A stretch of 64,000 nt of DNA from an uncultured Duncaniella sp. (GCA_910577255.1 CAJTMH010000002.1:722175-786174), one strand, 5' to 3'. Counted from the first letter of the stretch, positions 15,829-25,961 are shown. Translations and numbers: made by a program. The notes: generated by a model not told the origin, from the sequence alone.

Positions 15829-18800
15829 ATGGAGAACCATATAACGACAAATTCATATCAGGCAATGACTATTCAGCAGCTAAGTGATGAATTTATGTCG
15901 CCTCGCCGCAGGGAGGCCTTGGCTAAGGCTCTCAGCGGCGAGGCTGCGATAATATCTGTGTATAATCTTGCCGGCTCGTCGCCGGCCATGATGCTCGGGG
16001 CCATGCCGGGGGGCAAGGTGCCGACAGTCGTGGTAGGTGATTCGCTTGATGACGCCGGTTACATATATCATGACCTGACGCGCATTCTCGGTGAGGAGGC
16101 GGTGCTTATGTTTCCTTCGGGCTACAAGCGTGATATAAAGTACGGACAGGTGGATGCCCCATCGCAGATTCTCCGCACGGAGGCCCTTAACCAGTGGCAT
16201 TCCGAGAATCCGCCGCGTTACGTGGTGACTTATCCGGAGGCTTTGGCTGAGAAGGTTGCCTCCAGGGAGGTGATTGACAAGCATACCCTTCATCTGCGCA
16301 AGGATACACCTGCCGACCTTGCCGAAACTGTAGACTGGCTACGCAAGAACGGTTTCTGCGAGGTGGACTATGTGTACGAACCGGGCCAGTTCGCGGCCCG
16401 AGGTTCCATAATCGACATATTCGGTTACAGTAATGAACTTCCGTTGCGTGTCGACTTTTTCGGGGATGACATAGATTCGATACGCACATTCAACATAGAG
16501 ACCCAGCTCTCGGAACGGCAGCTCTCGGAGGTGGCCATCACTTCGGGGGTGGCGTCGCAGTCGAGCGGCCAATCGCTTCTCGATTATGTGGATCCGGCCA
16601 CGCTCTTCGTGGTGCGTGACGCAGCGTTCACCGTGGAACGCATAAAGGCCATAGCTTCCGAGGATTTTTCGCAGAGCGCCATGATAGCCGGCGAGGGCGA
16701 CACCAATGCCATGCGCCAGGTGGTGGATGCCGATGCTTTTGCGGAGAAATTTCCCACATTCAAGCAGTTGCGCTTCACCTCAGCGGCCCAGCCCGACCCA
16801 AAAGCCAAGCTCTCAGTCGACTTCAAGTGCTCCCCACAGGCCATATATCACAAAAATTTCGAGCTTATCAGTGAGTCGTTCACCAAATTTCTGACGGACG
16901 GTTACAAGATCTATATCCTCAGTGACAGCGACAAGCAGATAGAGCGTCTGAAGGTGATTTTTGCCGACAGGGGTGACAATATAGTGTTCTCGCCGGTGCT
17001 GTCCACGCTTCATGAGGGGTTCACCGACCACTCACGTAAGGTGTGTGTGTTCACCGACCACCAGATTTTCGACCGTTTCCACAAGTATACGCTCAAGAGC
17101 GACCGTGCGCGTTCAGGCAAGCTGGCCCTGTCGCTTAAGGAGCTGAGTGCCATAGAGCCGGGGGATTTCATAGTCCATGTGGATCACGGTGTGGGGAAAT
17201 TCGCCGGATTACTGCGTACGAATGTAAATGGAAAGACGCAGGAGATGATAAAACTCGTCTATGCCAATGATGATATCATCTTTGTGTCGATTCATGCCCT
17301 TCATAAGCTTGCCAAGTATCGCGGGAAAGAGGGTGTGCCTCCAAAGATCAACAAGCTCGGCTCAGGTGCGTGGAACAAGATGAAGGAGCGCACCAAGTCC
17401 AAGCTTAAGGATATAGCGCGTGACCTCATAAAGCTTTATGCTGCCCGAAAGGAGGAGAAGGGGCATGCGTTTGCCCCCGATGGATATCTCCAGCAGGAGC
17501 TTGAAGCTTCATTCATCTACGAGGATACTCCTGACCAGCTCACTGCCACTAAGGCTGTGAAAGCTGACATGGAGAGCGAAAAACCCATGGACCGACTTAT
17601 ATGCGGCGATGTGGGTTTCGGAAAGACTGAGGTGGCCATACGTGCTGCATTCAAGGCTGCCGTCGACGGCAAGCAGAGCGCCGTGCTCGTGCCCACCACT
17701 GTGTTGGCATATCAGCATTACAACACATTCCGTGAACGCCTGAAGGAGCTTCCTGTGAGGGTTGATTACCTGTCCCGCGCACGCACTGCCAAGCAGGTGA
17801 AGGGGGTGCTCCAGGATCTGGCCGACGGTAAGATAGATATCCTTATAGGCACGCATAAGATAATAGGTAAGGATGTCAAGTTCAAGGATCTGGGTCTGCT
17901 GATAGTGGATGAGGAACAGAAATTCGGCGTCGCCGTCAAGGAGAAACTTAAGCAGATGAAGGTCAATGTCGACACGCTTACCATGAGTGCGACACCCATA
18001 CCTCGCACATTGCAGTTCTCGCTGATGGGCGCACGTGACCTCTCGGCTATCAACACTCCTCCACCCAACCGTTACCCGATCATCACATCGGTCAATGCCG
18101 GTGGCGATGACATAATAGAGGAGGCCATCAACTTTGAGCTCTCGCGCAACGGCCAGGTGTTCATCATCAACAATCGCATCGAGGGTCTGTATGACCTTGA
18201 AGCGCAGGTGAAACGTCTCGTGCCGGATGCCCGCGTGATAGTTGGCCACGGCCAGATGCCCCCCGATAAGCTTGAGAAGGCAATCATCGACTTCGCCAAC
18301 CATGACTATGACGTGCTTATAGCCACCACCATCATAGAGAGTGGCATAGATATGCCCAATGTCAACACGATCATAGTGAACAACGCGCAGAACTTCGGTC
18401 TGAGTGAGCTGCATCAGCTGCGCGGTCGTGTGGGGCGTAGCAACCGTAAGGCATTCTGCTATCTGCTGGTTCCTCCGCACATCCCTCTCACCCCGGTGGC
18501 ACGGCGGCGTCTGCAGGCCATAGAGAGTTTCAGCGATCTCGGAAGCGGCATACACATCGCCATGCAGGATCTCGACATCCGCGGTGCCGGCAACCTTCTT
18601 GGCGCCGAGCAGAGCGGATTCATAGCCGACCTTGGCTACGAGACTTATCAGAAGATACTTAAGGAGGCTGTGACCGAACTGCGCACCGAGGAATTTGCCG
18701 GTATCGACCAGGCTGACCGCCTTGACGAGGAGGAGAAGGAGTATGTGGCCGACTGTGTCATAGAAAGCGATATGGAGCTGCTTCTCCCTGCCGATTATGT

Positions 18801-19197
18801 CCCCACCGAGAGCGAGCGCATATCGCTCTATCAGGAGCTGGACGGTATAGAGCGTGAGATGGATCTCCAGGAGTTCAAGAGACGACTGACCGACCGTTTC
18901 GGTGCCATCCCGGCGGTGACAGCCGAGTTGCTCCGCATACCACGTCTGCGCCGGTTGGCTCGCCGGTTAGGTATAGAGAAGGTCTCCCTCAAGCAGGGGA
19001 AGATGTATACCTATTTTGTTGACGAGAGCAATAAGGCCTATTACCAGTCGGAAATGTTCGGAAAGATGCTTGACTATCTCACTGCCAATCCGCGCCGGGT
19101 TCAGATACGCGAGCGCAACGGCCGACGTTCGTTTGCGTTCGGCAATGTCGACACGGTGGAGAGCGCGGTGGATATATTGCAGCAGATAATAGGTTGA
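15829..19197 (+). CDS. mfd: Transcription-repair coupling factor
   Basis: 1122 residues, normal for Mfd. The UvrB-homology region lies at about 1-330, the RNA-polymerase-binding CarD-like domain near 440-520 (PGDFIVHVDHGVGKFAGLLR), then the RecG-like translocase with Walker A GDVGFGKTE (Lys599) and Walker B DEEQ (694-697). A C-terminal TRCF domain covers about 950-1100. Mfd removes RNA polymerase stalled at lesions and recruits UvrA. The start given is the first ATG; an alternative is at 15865 (MTIQQLSDEF), which may be closer to the true start. Confidence 0.97.
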   Translation: MENHITTNSYQAMTIQQLSDEFMSPRRREALAKALSGEAAIISVYNLAGSSPAMMLGAMPGGKVPTVVVGDSLDDAGYIYHDLTRILGEEAVLMFPSGYKRDIKYGQVDAPSQILRTEALNQWHSENPPRYVVTYPEALAEKVASREVIDKHTLHLRKDTPADLAETVDWLRKNGFCEVDYVYEPGQFAARGSIIDIFGYSNELPLRVDFFGDDIDSIRTFNIETQLSERQLSEVAITSGVASQSSGQSLLDYVDPATLFVVRDAAFTVERIKAIASEDFSQSAMIAGEGDTNAMRQVVDADAFAEKFPTFKQLRFTSAAQPDPKAKLSVDFKCSPQAIYHKNFELISESFTKFLTDGYKIYILSDSDKQIERLKVIFADRGDNIVFSPVLSTLHEGFTDHSRKVCVFTDHQIFDRFHKYTLKSDRARSGKLALSLKELSAIEPGDFIVHVDHGVGKFAGLLRTNVNGKTQEMIKLVYANDDIIFVSIHALHKLAKYRGKEGVPPKINKLGSGAWNKMKERTKSKLKDIARDLIKLYAARKEEKGHAFAPDGYLQQELEASFIYEDTPDQLTATKAVKADMESEKPMDRLICGDVGFGKTEVAIRAAFKAAVDGKQSAVLVPTTVLAYQHYNTFRERLKELPVRVDYLSRARTAKQVKGVLQDLADGKIDILIGTHKIIGKDVKFKDLGLLIVDEEQKFGVAVKEKLKQMKVNVDTLTMSATPIPRTLQFSLMGARDLSAINTPPPNRYPIITSVNAGGDDIIEEAINFELSRNGQVFIINNRIEGLYDLEAQVKRLVPDARVIVGHGQMPPDKLEKAIIDFANHDYDVLIATTIIESGIDMPNVNTIIVNNAQNFGLSELHQLRGRVGRSNRKAFCYLLVPPHIPLTPVARRRLQAIESFSDLGSGIHIAMQDLDIRGAGNLLGAEQSGFIADLGYETYQKILKEAVTELRTEEFAGIDQADRLDEEEKEYVADCVIESDMELLLPADYVPTESERISLYQELDGIEREMDLQEFKRRLTDRFGAIPAVTAELLRIPRLRRLARRLGIEKVSLKQGKMYTYFVDESNKAYYQSEMFGKMLDYLTANPRRVQIRERNGRRSFAFGNVDTVESAVDILQQIIG

Positions 19198-19253
19198 ACC
19201 GTTAAGAGCTGTTGCCGTCTACCGGCGGCTATGTACAAGCTCGGTTATAATGC

Positions 19254-19286
19254 AAAAAGAGGATATGCCATCCGGCATATCCTCTT
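19254..19286 (-). terminator. Terminator of the OmpA-like porin gene
   Basis: A 13-bp perfect stem (19257-19269 with 19274-19286), 4-nt loop, with a run of five T on the minus strand. It lies between mfd and the convergent OmpA-like gene and may stop both. Confidence 0.85.
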
Positions 19287-19329
19287 CGCTGCTTAAGAGT
19301 CTTCAGAGTAAGTCTCTGAGAGTGTATGT

Positions 19330-20460
19330 TTAGTCTTCGAGAGTACAGATAGAAACACGGTTCCAGGATTCTTCGGCAAACATTGAGCCGATACCTTCGC
19401 CCTTGGCGCTGATGCGGTCAGCGTTGATCTTATACTTCTTGACGAGAGAATTCTTCACAGACTGTGCGCGGGCTTCGGCAAGGCGTTCGTTGACTTCGAT
19501 AGAGCCGTCAGGAGAAGCATAACCGCGGATTTCAACCTTTGCTTTGGGGTGATTCTTGAGGTAAGCTGCGATCATCTCCACGTTAGGCATCTGGTCGGGA
19601 GTGATGACGCTTGAACCGAGTTTGAAGAACACGTAGCGGACACTGTTGAGGGTGTTGGTATTCTTGGTGACCACTTCGGCGGGTTTAGCTTCGCAAGCAG
19701 CGAGGGCTGCGGTGAGCTCGGCGTTCTTGGCGTTGGCAAGGGCGAGCTGTGCGTCACGGCCGTCGAGGTCGGCACGGAGTGCATTGACACGGCCGTTGAG
19801 CTCGGCAACTTCACCTGAGTAGTCAGGACATGTCACACACTGGAAACCGGGGCCGAAGTTGTAGTTGAGGCCCACCATCATGTTGAAGTTGGCACGACGG
19901 ATGTCGAGGTTGTGGCTTGTGATGCCGTATTCGTGGCTGGTTACGTTCCAGGTCACGCTTGGCTTAAGAGAAATGGAGAAGTGCTCGGTCACGTTGAAGT
20001 TGAAATTGAGGCCTGCCTTGAAACCGATGTCGTTGAGGTCCTTCTCATGAGAGAGATATGTGTGCATCCAGCCTGCACCTACAAGTGCTTCGAGGGTGAA
20101 CGGACGCTGTTCGCAGCTGAAACCGAGGAATGCGTTGGTGAGGTTGAAAGTACCGAAGGCACCTACATAGGAGTGGTCAAACGCATTACGGCTTTTGAGT
20201 GTACCGTTGATGCCGGCGGTGTTTACGCTCCATGCACCTTCAGCACCGATGCCGAAGAGAGGGCTTATCTCCTTAGAGATGTGGAGACCGTAGTTGCCAC
20301 GCATATTTCCAAAAAATGAATGTCCCTTGAGAGGTGTGGTTACGCCTGCATCAAGACCGATTGACCAATTGTCGCCGAAGGTAGGACGCTCAATTGTGTT
20401 CTGTGCTCCGGCAGCGAAGATAGTGCCTACAAGAGCAGTGGCGAGTAGAATCTTTTTCAT
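19330..20460 (-). CDS. OmpA family outer membrane protein
   Basis: 376 residues with a signal peptide (MKKILLATALVGTIFAAGAQ). Residues 25-210 form a beta-barrel with alternating hydrophobic strands. A short Cys-containing linker (CVTCPDYSGE) leads into a coiled-coil stretch (about 225-265). The OmpA/MotB peptidoglycan-binding domain is at about 275-376, with KVEIRGYASPDGSIEVNERL and LAEARAQSVKNSLV. This layout is that of the abundant major OmpA-like porin of Bacteroidales, linking the outer membrane to peptidoglycan. It is followed by its own terminator. Confidence 0.93.
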   Translation of the reverse strand: MKKILLATALVGTIFAAGAQNTIERPTFGDNWSIGLDAGVTTPLKGHSFFGNMRGNYGLHISKEISPLFGIGAEGAWSVNTAGINGTLKSRNAFDHSYVGAFGTFNLTNAFLGFSCEQRPFTLEALVGAGWMHTYLSHEKDLNDIGFKAGLNFNFNVTEHFSISLKPSVTWNVTSHEYGITSHNLDIRRANFNMMVGLNYNFGPGFQCVTCPDYSGEVAELNGRVNALRADLDGRDAQLALANAKNAELTAALAACEAKPAEVVTKNTNTLNSVRYVFFKLGSSVITPDQMPNVEMIAAYLKNHPKAKVEIRGYASPDGSIEVNERLAEARAQSVKNSLVKKYKINADRISAKGEGIGSMFAEESWNRVSICTLED

Positions 20461-20557
20461 TGTCTTATTACTTTTTTTGATTTACGTTAATCGGCGTAAA
20501 AGTATAGAAATTTTGTTAAATGTTGAGTTTAAATTTCATTAATTTTTACTTAAAGTG

Positions 20558-21673
20558 TTAAATCGAGGAGAGTTGAACGTTTTGCTTTATCCACTCGCAA
20601 GCATCCCTTGAGGCAGCCGTGAGTCGTGATTTCGCTTTACTGGAATTTAAACAACCGTGAGGGGGATATTGTTGAGTGGAAATCGCGAGTGCTACCTTTG
20701 CGGAGTTGAAATCCAGGGAGATACGTCCGCCGATTATTATGCATGGGATATGACGGCTGTCACAGTAGTCGGCCATCGTGCCTACTACCTTGCCAAGAGA
20801 TGTCTGCTCATCAACCGAGCCCTCGCCTGTTATCACGACGTCGGGTGAGAGGGTGTCAGGGTGGGACATGGCGAGGACTTCACGCGCGCCGTATGTGAGA
20901 CGTGCTCCCAATATCGCTAATGCATGTCCGAGTCCTCCTCCGGCACCGTCGAAATTGCTGCCTGTGGGCTTGAATAGTGATGCCCAGTGGCCGAGGGCAC
21001 TCCTGAGATAGTCTATGTCGGCAGGCGTGGCTCCTTTCTGCGAGGCGAAGGTGAGTGAGGAAGGTGACGATGACGGGGCAGTGAGGGGTACGCTGACATC
21101 GGCCAGGGCTTTGATAGGGGGAAGGTCAAGATGTGCAGGTGGCACTGCGCGGTCTATGTGAGGAAACATGGTGGGGAGGATGGGTTCTGTTATCATCCCG
21201 CCCCCTGAGAAAAACTTGTAGCCAAGAGCCTGAAGCATGCCGGCACCTGCGTCGGTGGTGGCTGTCCCGCCGACACCTATATATAATAGGGATGGCGATT
21301 CGGTAGCCATGATGTCGCTGATAAAGCGCCCCAACGGAAAGGAGGTGCGCCGAAGTGGGGAGCCGGGGATATCGCTCACTAATCCGAGTCCGATGACGGT
21401 GCTTGAATCAATGGCTACCTCGCGCGAGGCGGGATTGATGAAGTAGGAGGCTCCTCCGGGTATCGGGCGCATCAGCGGGTCGGAAGCGGGTAGGGTGCGA
21501 CGCTCCATGGAAAGATGTGAGGCCACGGCCCAGGCTGTGCCCTCGCCTCCATCGGCCATGGGGAGCAATATGGGATTGGCTCCCGGGATTTTTATCTCGG
21601 CGGCAATGATCTGCGATGCCTCCAGGGCAGAGAGAGTCCCCTTGAATTTGTCGGGTGCTATCAGGATATTCAT
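20558..21673 (-). CDS. glxK: Glycerate kinase
   Basis: 371 residues matching the GlxK/GckA glycerate 2-kinase family. The start MNILIAPDKFKGTLSALEAS is characteristic, as are LPMADGGEGTAWAV, the central GVGGTATTDAGAGMLQALGY and the late motif VVITGEGSVDEQTSLGK. It phosphorylates D-glycerate with ATP to 2-phosphoglycerate, feeding lower glycolysis. Length is normal. A TAACTTTG -7 element lies 23 bp upstream. No partner for glycerate formation is nearby. Confidence 0.95.
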   Translation of the reverse strand: MNILIAPDKFKGTLSALEASQIIAAEIKIPGANPILLPMADGGEGTAWAVASHLSMERRTLPASDPLMRPIPGGASYFINPASREVAIDSSTVIGLGLVSDIPGSPLRRTSFPLGRFISDIMATESPSLLYIGVGGTATTDAGAGMLQALGYKFFSGGGMITEPILPTMFPHIDRAVPPAHLDLPPIKALADVSVPLTAPSSSPSSLTFASQKGATPADIDYLRSALGHWASLFKPTGSNFDGAGGGLGHALAILGARLTYGAREVLAMSHPDTLSPDVVITGEGSVDEQTSLGKVVGTMADYCDSRHIPCIIIGGRISLDFNSAKVALAISTQQYPPHGCLNSSKAKSRLTAASRDACEWIKQNVQLSSI

Positions 21674-21696
21674 GATTCTTGATGGTTGAGGAACTG

Positions 21697-21704
21697 CAAA
21701 GTTA
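21697..21704 (-). promoter_or_regulatory. -7 element of the glycerate kinase gene
   Basis: The minus strand reads TAACTTTG. The upstream TTTG is not exact. From here to 21933 (about 230 bp) I see no gene or repeat. Confidence 0.5.
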
Positions 21705-21933
21705 CGTTAAAACCGTCAATCGGCATGGCGTTTAGAAAATTTAACAATGCGTTTCGGGGAGCTAACTTCTTGTTGGAAGTGGCTGTGACAAATGGTGTGG
21801 TCAAGAGGCTAAAAAGTGGAGATTCAGAGGGTTTGCCCTTGTGATGAGTGGGGGAGGACTGACTTATTGTAGTAAATACACTATGTCGGAGGGGTTATTG
21901 TTATAGGTAAGAAAACTAAGATGGTAGATTTTA

Positions 21934-21947
21934 ATGTTTTAAAACAT
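21934..21947. promoter_or_regulatory. Candidate operator palindrome
   Basis: ATGTTTTAAAACAT is a perfect 14-bp palindrome ending 8 bp before the TTTG element of the promoter that drives the sugar regulator. The position suits an autoregulatory or activator site for the NrtR-type regulator. No second exact copy was seen in the locus, so the assignment is tentative. Confidence 0.4.
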
Positions 21948-21955
21948 GTTTTTTA

Positions 21956-21988
21956 TTTGACGAAATAGCAAAAAGATTTGTACATTTG
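21956..21988 (+). promoter_or_regulatory. Promoter of the xylose locus
   Basis: TTTG (21956-21959), a 21-bp spacer and TACATTTG (21981-21988) form a full Bacteroidetes promoter 65 bp before the regulator gene. Confidence 0.75.
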
Positions 21989-22053
21989 CCAATGAAAACT
22001 CACGGTGGATAAATACTCACCATCATTATAGAATCTAACGCCTTAATATAACC

Positions 22054-22767
22054 ATGGCTCCACTTGCCAATAACCATATCTCAATTGACTGCGTAGTCTT
22101 CGGGTTTGACGGTTCCAACCTGCGTGTCCTGTTGGTGAAACGCAGCGGGACTGACGCGGCGGGTGATGACTATCATGACATGAAGCTCCCCGGGAGCCTT
22201 ATCTATCAGGACGAGGACCTTGACGAAGCGGCCAGCCGTGTGCTTTTTGAGCTCACCGGTGTGAAGGATCTCCCGCTTACCCAGTTCAAGGCATTCGGAT
22301 CAAAGGACCGCACCCGCAATCCGCGCGATGTCTACTGGCTCGAACGCGCTCAGCAGGCCAGGGTGGAACGTATAGTCACAATAGCATATTTCTCCATAGT
22401 CAAGCTTGACCGCACGCTTGAGAAGGCTGTTGATGCCGACACAGCCGTGTGGAAGCCGCTTCAGGATATAGGCCGTCTGGCTTTTGACCACAATCAGATA
22501 ATAGTGGACGCCCTGCAGGCCATACGCCGGGAGACGGAAAACAATAGGTCGCTGCTTTTCGACCTGCTCCCCAAGAAGTTCACCGCCTCGCAGCTGCGAC
22601 TCCTCACCGAAATTCTCTATGACAAACCTCTCGATGTGAGGAATTTCCATAAAAAGATAGCCCAGATGCCCTACGTGGTGCCGCTTGACGAGCGTCAGCA
22701 AGGGGTGGCCCACCGCGCAGCGCGCTACTACAAGTTTGACCGAAAAGCCTACACACGCTACAATTGA
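22054..22767 (+). CDS. xylR: NrtR/Nudix-family transcriptional regulator of xylose use
   Basis: 237 residues. Residues 8-145 have the Nudix fold and residues 160-235 a winged helix (RLLTEILYDKPLDVRNFHKK). The Nudix box (47-70) is degenerate: the REUxEE core reads RVLFEL, so two metal-binding glutamates are Val63 and Leu67, and there is a one-residue insertion. That fits a ligand sensor rather than a hydrolase, as in the NrtR and Bacteroides AraR-type regulators. It lies directly before xylB and xylA, an order also known in Bacteroides. The likely ligand is a pentose or pentose phosphate, by inference. The gene symbol rests on context. Confidence 0.8.
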   Translation: MAPLANNHISIDCVVFGFDGSNLRVLLVKRSGTDAAGDDYHDMKLPGSLIYQDEDLDEAASRVLFELTGVKDLPLTQFKAFGSKDRTRNPRDVYWLERAQQARVERIVTIAYFSIVKLDRTLEKAVDADTAVWKPLQDIGRLAFDHNQIIVDALQAIRRETENNRSLLFDLLPKKFTASQLRLLTEILYDKPLDVRNFHKKIAQMPYVVPLDERQQGVAHRAARYYKFDRKAYTRYN

Positions 22768-22853
22768 TAATCCCTCTCTGATCTACCTAATTTTCTTATT
22801 ATCTATCTTAGACAAACCCTAATTAACCAACTCATTAAAATCACCTATAATAT

Positions 22854-24341
22854 ATGTATCTCTTAGGATATGACATAGGCAGCTCGTCGGTAAAAGCGAG
22901 CCTCGTAAATGCCGAAACAGGAAAAACAGTGGCCTCCGACTTCTATCCCAAGACGGAAGCTGAAATCATCGCAGTGAAGCCCGGTTGGGCCGAGCAGCGT
23001 CCGCAGCAATGGTGGGATTGCCTCAAGCATGCCACCGAGAGTGTGCTTGGTGCTGCAAAAGTCGACCCTAAGGATATCAAGGCCATCGGTATATCATATC
23101 AGATGCATGGTCTGGTGCTTGTCGACAAGGATCACCAGCCGTTGCGTCCCGCTATCATCTGGTGCGACTCGCGCGGTGTGCCTTACGGAGAGAAGGCTTT
23201 TGACGCTCTTGGCCATGAAAACTGCCTGAGCCATATCCTCAACTCTCCCGGCAATTTCACAGCCACAAAGCTCGCTTGGGTGAAGGAACACGAGCCTGAA
23301 CTCTTCGAGAAGATATATAAGATCATGCTCCCCGGCGACTATATCGCCATGCGTCTCACCGACCGCATCTGCACCACCATGTCGGGCTTGTCGGAAATGA
23401 TGCTTTGGGATTTCAAGAATGGCCGTGTGGCCGACTTCCTCCTGGAATACTTCGGCTATGACAGCGACATCATCCCAGAGATTGTCCCCACTTTCTCTAT
23501 CCAGGGAGAACTGACAGCCGAGGCTGCCGCCGAACTCGGACTGGCCGAAGGCACAGTGGTGTCGTACCGCGCAGGCGATCAGCCTAACAATGCGCTTTCA
23601 CTCAATGTGTTCAATCCAGGTGAAATCGCATCTACCGCCGGCACTTCAGGCGTGGTCTATGGCGTGAACGGTGAAATCAATTATGACAAGAAATCCCGCG
23701 TCAATACATTCGCCCATGTCAACCACACCAATGATCAGACCCGCCTGGGTGTGATGGTCTGCATCAACGGCACCGGTATCCTCAACTCATGGTCAAAGCG
23801 CACTGTGGCGCCTGAGGGAATCTCTTATGCCGAGATGAACGACGTGGCCGCGAAAGCTCCCATCGGAGCCACCGGAGTGTCGATCATCCCCTTCGGCAAC
23901 GGTGCTGAACGTGTGCTCCAGAACAAGGAGATAGGTTGCTCTATCCATGGCGTCAACTTCCTCACTCACGATAAGTCACATCTGCTTCGCGCAGCTCAGG
24001 AGGGCATTGTGTTCTCGTTCATGTATGGTATGGAAATCATGGAAGGTATGGGAATGCCTGTCAACAAGATTCACGCCGGACATGCAAATATGTTCCTCAG
24101 CCCCCTCTTCCGCAACACCCTCGCCGGTGTGAGCGGTGCCACCATCGAGCTTTATGACACTGACGGCTCTGTGGGCGCCGCCAAGGGTGCAGGTATGGGT
24201 GCCGGCATCTATCGCGACAACAACGAGGCCTTCGCGTCGCTCGAGAAAATCGAGGTGATCGAGCCTGTGGCTGCCGACCGCGACGCTTACCGTGAGGCAT
24301 ACGAATTGTGGAAACAGCGTCTGGAAGCCCTCATCGGCTGA
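22854..24341 (+). CDS. xylB: Xylulokinase
   Basis: 495 residues of the FGGY kinase family. The N-terminal nucleotide-binding motif GYDIGSSSVKASLV, the substrate motif ISYQMHGLVLVD and the catalytic base Asp242 in RAGDQPNNAL are present; the C-terminal FGGY half includes the Gly-rich GAAKGAGMGAG. It phosphorylates D-xylulose with ATP to xylulose 5-phosphate, which enters the pentose phosphate pathway. It follows the regulator by 86 bp and precedes xylA by 85 bp, in one direction. Confidence 0.95.
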   Translation: MYLLGYDIGSSSVKASLVNAETGKTVASDFYPKTEAEIIAVKPGWAEQRPQQWWDCLKHATESVLGAAKVDPKDIKAIGISYQMHGLVLVDKDHQPLRPAIIWCDSRGVPYGEKAFDALGHENCLSHILNSPGNFTATKLAWVKEHEPELFEKIYKIMLPGDYIAMRLTDRICTTMSGLSEMMLWDFKNGRVADFLLEYFGYDSDIIPEIVPTFSIQGELTAEAAAELGLAEGTVVSYRAGDQPNNALSLNVFNPGEIASTAGTSGVVYGVNGEINYDKKSRVNTFAHVNHTNDQTRLGVMVCINGTGILNSWSKRTVAPEGISYAEMNDVAAKAPIGATGVSIIPFGNGAERVLQNKEIGCSIHGVNFLTHDKSHLLRAAQEGIVFSFMYGMEIMEGMGMPVNKIHAGHANMFLSPLFRNTLAGVSGATIELYDTDGSVGAAKGAGMGAGIYRDNNEAFASLEKIEVIEPVAADRDAYREAYELWKQRLEALIG

Positions 24342-24426
24342 TTTACTTTTCGCTATCACGCCTCTGGCTAAACAATTACCTAAAACATAAAGAATCAAAA
24401 ACCAAATAACTAATTATTTCACAATT

Positions 24427-25743
24427 ATGGCAGTTAAAGAATACTTCCCTACCATCGGGAAAATCAAATTTGAAGGCAAGGACTCTAAGAACCCCCTCGC
24501 TTACCGTTACTATGACGCTGAGAAAGTAATCCTCGGCAAGCCCATGAAGGAATGGCTCAAGTTTGCCATGGCTTGGTGGCACACACTCTGCGCTGACGGT
24601 GGTGACCAGTTCGGCACAGGCACAAAGAAATTCCCCTGGGCAGAAGGCGCTGACGCCCTCACTATAGCAAAGCAGAAGGCTGACGCCGGCTTTGAATTCA
24701 TGGAAAAGATGGGTATTGAATACTTCTGCTTCCATGACGTTGACCTCGTGAGCGAAGGTGCTTCTGTTGAGGAATACGAGCACAACATGAAGGAAATCGT
24801 TGCTTACCTTAAGGAGAAGATGGATGCTACCGGCATCAAGAACCTCTGGGGCACTGCCAATGTGTTCAGCAACGGTCGTTATATGAATGGTGCAGCCACC
24901 AACCCCGACTTTGACGTTGTGGCCCGCGCTGCTGTTCAGATCAAGAACGCTATCGACGCTACTATCGCCCTTGGCGGTACAAACTATGTATTCTGGGGTG
25001 GTCGCGAAGGCTACATGAGCCTCCTCAACACTGACCAGAAGCGCGAAAAAGAGCACTTGGCTACAATGCTCCGTCTCGCTCGCGACTACGCTCGCTCAAA
25101 AGGTTTCACCGGCACATTCCTTATCGAACCTAAGCCCATGGAACCCTCTAAGCACCAGTATGACGTTGACAGCGAAACTGTAATCGGCTTCCTCAAGGAA
25201 CATGGTCTTGACAAGGACTTCAAACTCAACATCGAGGTTAACCACGCTACTCTCGCAGGCCACACTTTCGAACACGAACTCGCAGTGGCTGTTGACAACG
25301 GCATGCTCGGCTCAATCGACGCTAACCGTGGTGACTACCAGAATGGCTGGGATACCGACCAGTTCCCCATCGACAACTTCGAACTCACCCAGGCCATGAT
25401 GCAGATCATCCGCAATGGTGGTCTCGGTAACGGTGGTACTAACTTCGACGCCAAGACTCGTCGCAACTCTACCGACCTCGAGGATATCTTTATCGCTCAC
25501 ATCGCCGGTATGGACGCTATGGCCCGTGCACTCGAAAGCGCAGCAGCTCTTCTCGAAGAATCTCCCTACAAGGAAATGCTTCGTGCCCGCTACGCTTCAT
25601 TCGACTCAGGCAAGGGTAAGGAATTCGAGGAAGGCAAGCTCACTCTCGAGGAAGTAGCTGCTTACGGCAAGGAAGTTAACGAACCCAAGCAGACTTCAGG
25701 CAAGCAGGAGCTCTATGAAGCTATCGTTGCAATGTATTGCTAA
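24427..25743 (+). CDS. xylA: Xylose isomerase
   Basis: 438 residues, class II length. The catalytic pair His103 and Asp106 is in FCFHDVDLV, the FWGGREGY signature is at 189-196, and the metal-binding Glu234 with Lys236 is in [10 protein letters not shown]. It converts D-xylose to D-xylulose in the cytoplasm with two divalent metal ions. Codon use is strongly biased (many GCT, CTC, AAG), suggesting high expression. A 10-bp hairpin lies 27 bp after the stop codon, before the transporter gene. Confidence 0.97.
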   Translation: MAVKEYFPTIGKIKFEGKDSKNPLAYRYYDAEKVILGKPMKEWLKFAMAWWHTLCADGGDQFGTGTKKFPWAEGADALTIAKQKADAGFEFMEKMGIEYFCFHDVDLVSEGASVEEYEHNMKEIVAYLKEKMDATGIKNLWGTANVFSNGRYMNGAATNPDFDVVARAAVQIKNAIDATIALGGTNYVFWGGREGYMSLLNTDQKREKEHLATMLRLARDYARSKGFTGTFLIEPKPMEPSKHQYDVDSETVIGFLKEHGLDKDFKLNIEVNHATLAGHTFEHELAVAVDNGMLGSIDANRGDYQNGWDTDQFPIDNFELTQAMMQIIRNGGLGNGGTNFDAKTRRNSTDLEDIFIAHIAGMDAMARALESAAALLEESPYKEMLRARYASFDSGKGKEFEEGKLTLEEVAAYGKEVNEPKQTSGKQELYEAIVAMYC

Positions 25744-25770
25744 TCAGATTATAGCCTTAATATAATTAAT

Positions 25771-25800
25771 GTTCGTGCGGCTCTCCGTGACCGCACGAAC
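25771..25800 (+). terminator. Hairpin after xylA
   Basis: A perfect 10-bp GC-rich stem (25771-25780 with 25791-25800) with a 10-nt loop and no strong T-tract. It may be a partial terminator or a 3' stabiliser that sets xylBA expression above the downstream genes. The rest of the 218-bp gap shows no gene. Confidence 0.5.
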
Positions 25801-25961
25801 ATTTCCCAATTTTATCTGTCTCTCCTACCTTTTACGCGCTTGGAAGGTCAGCGCGGACCTCAATGACCTACCGCACATCCTCTCTTCATATCCCCAATCC
25901 TGACCACATTATCGCAGAAACAACATAAATAAAAATAATCCTAAAAACTATTACCACGATT

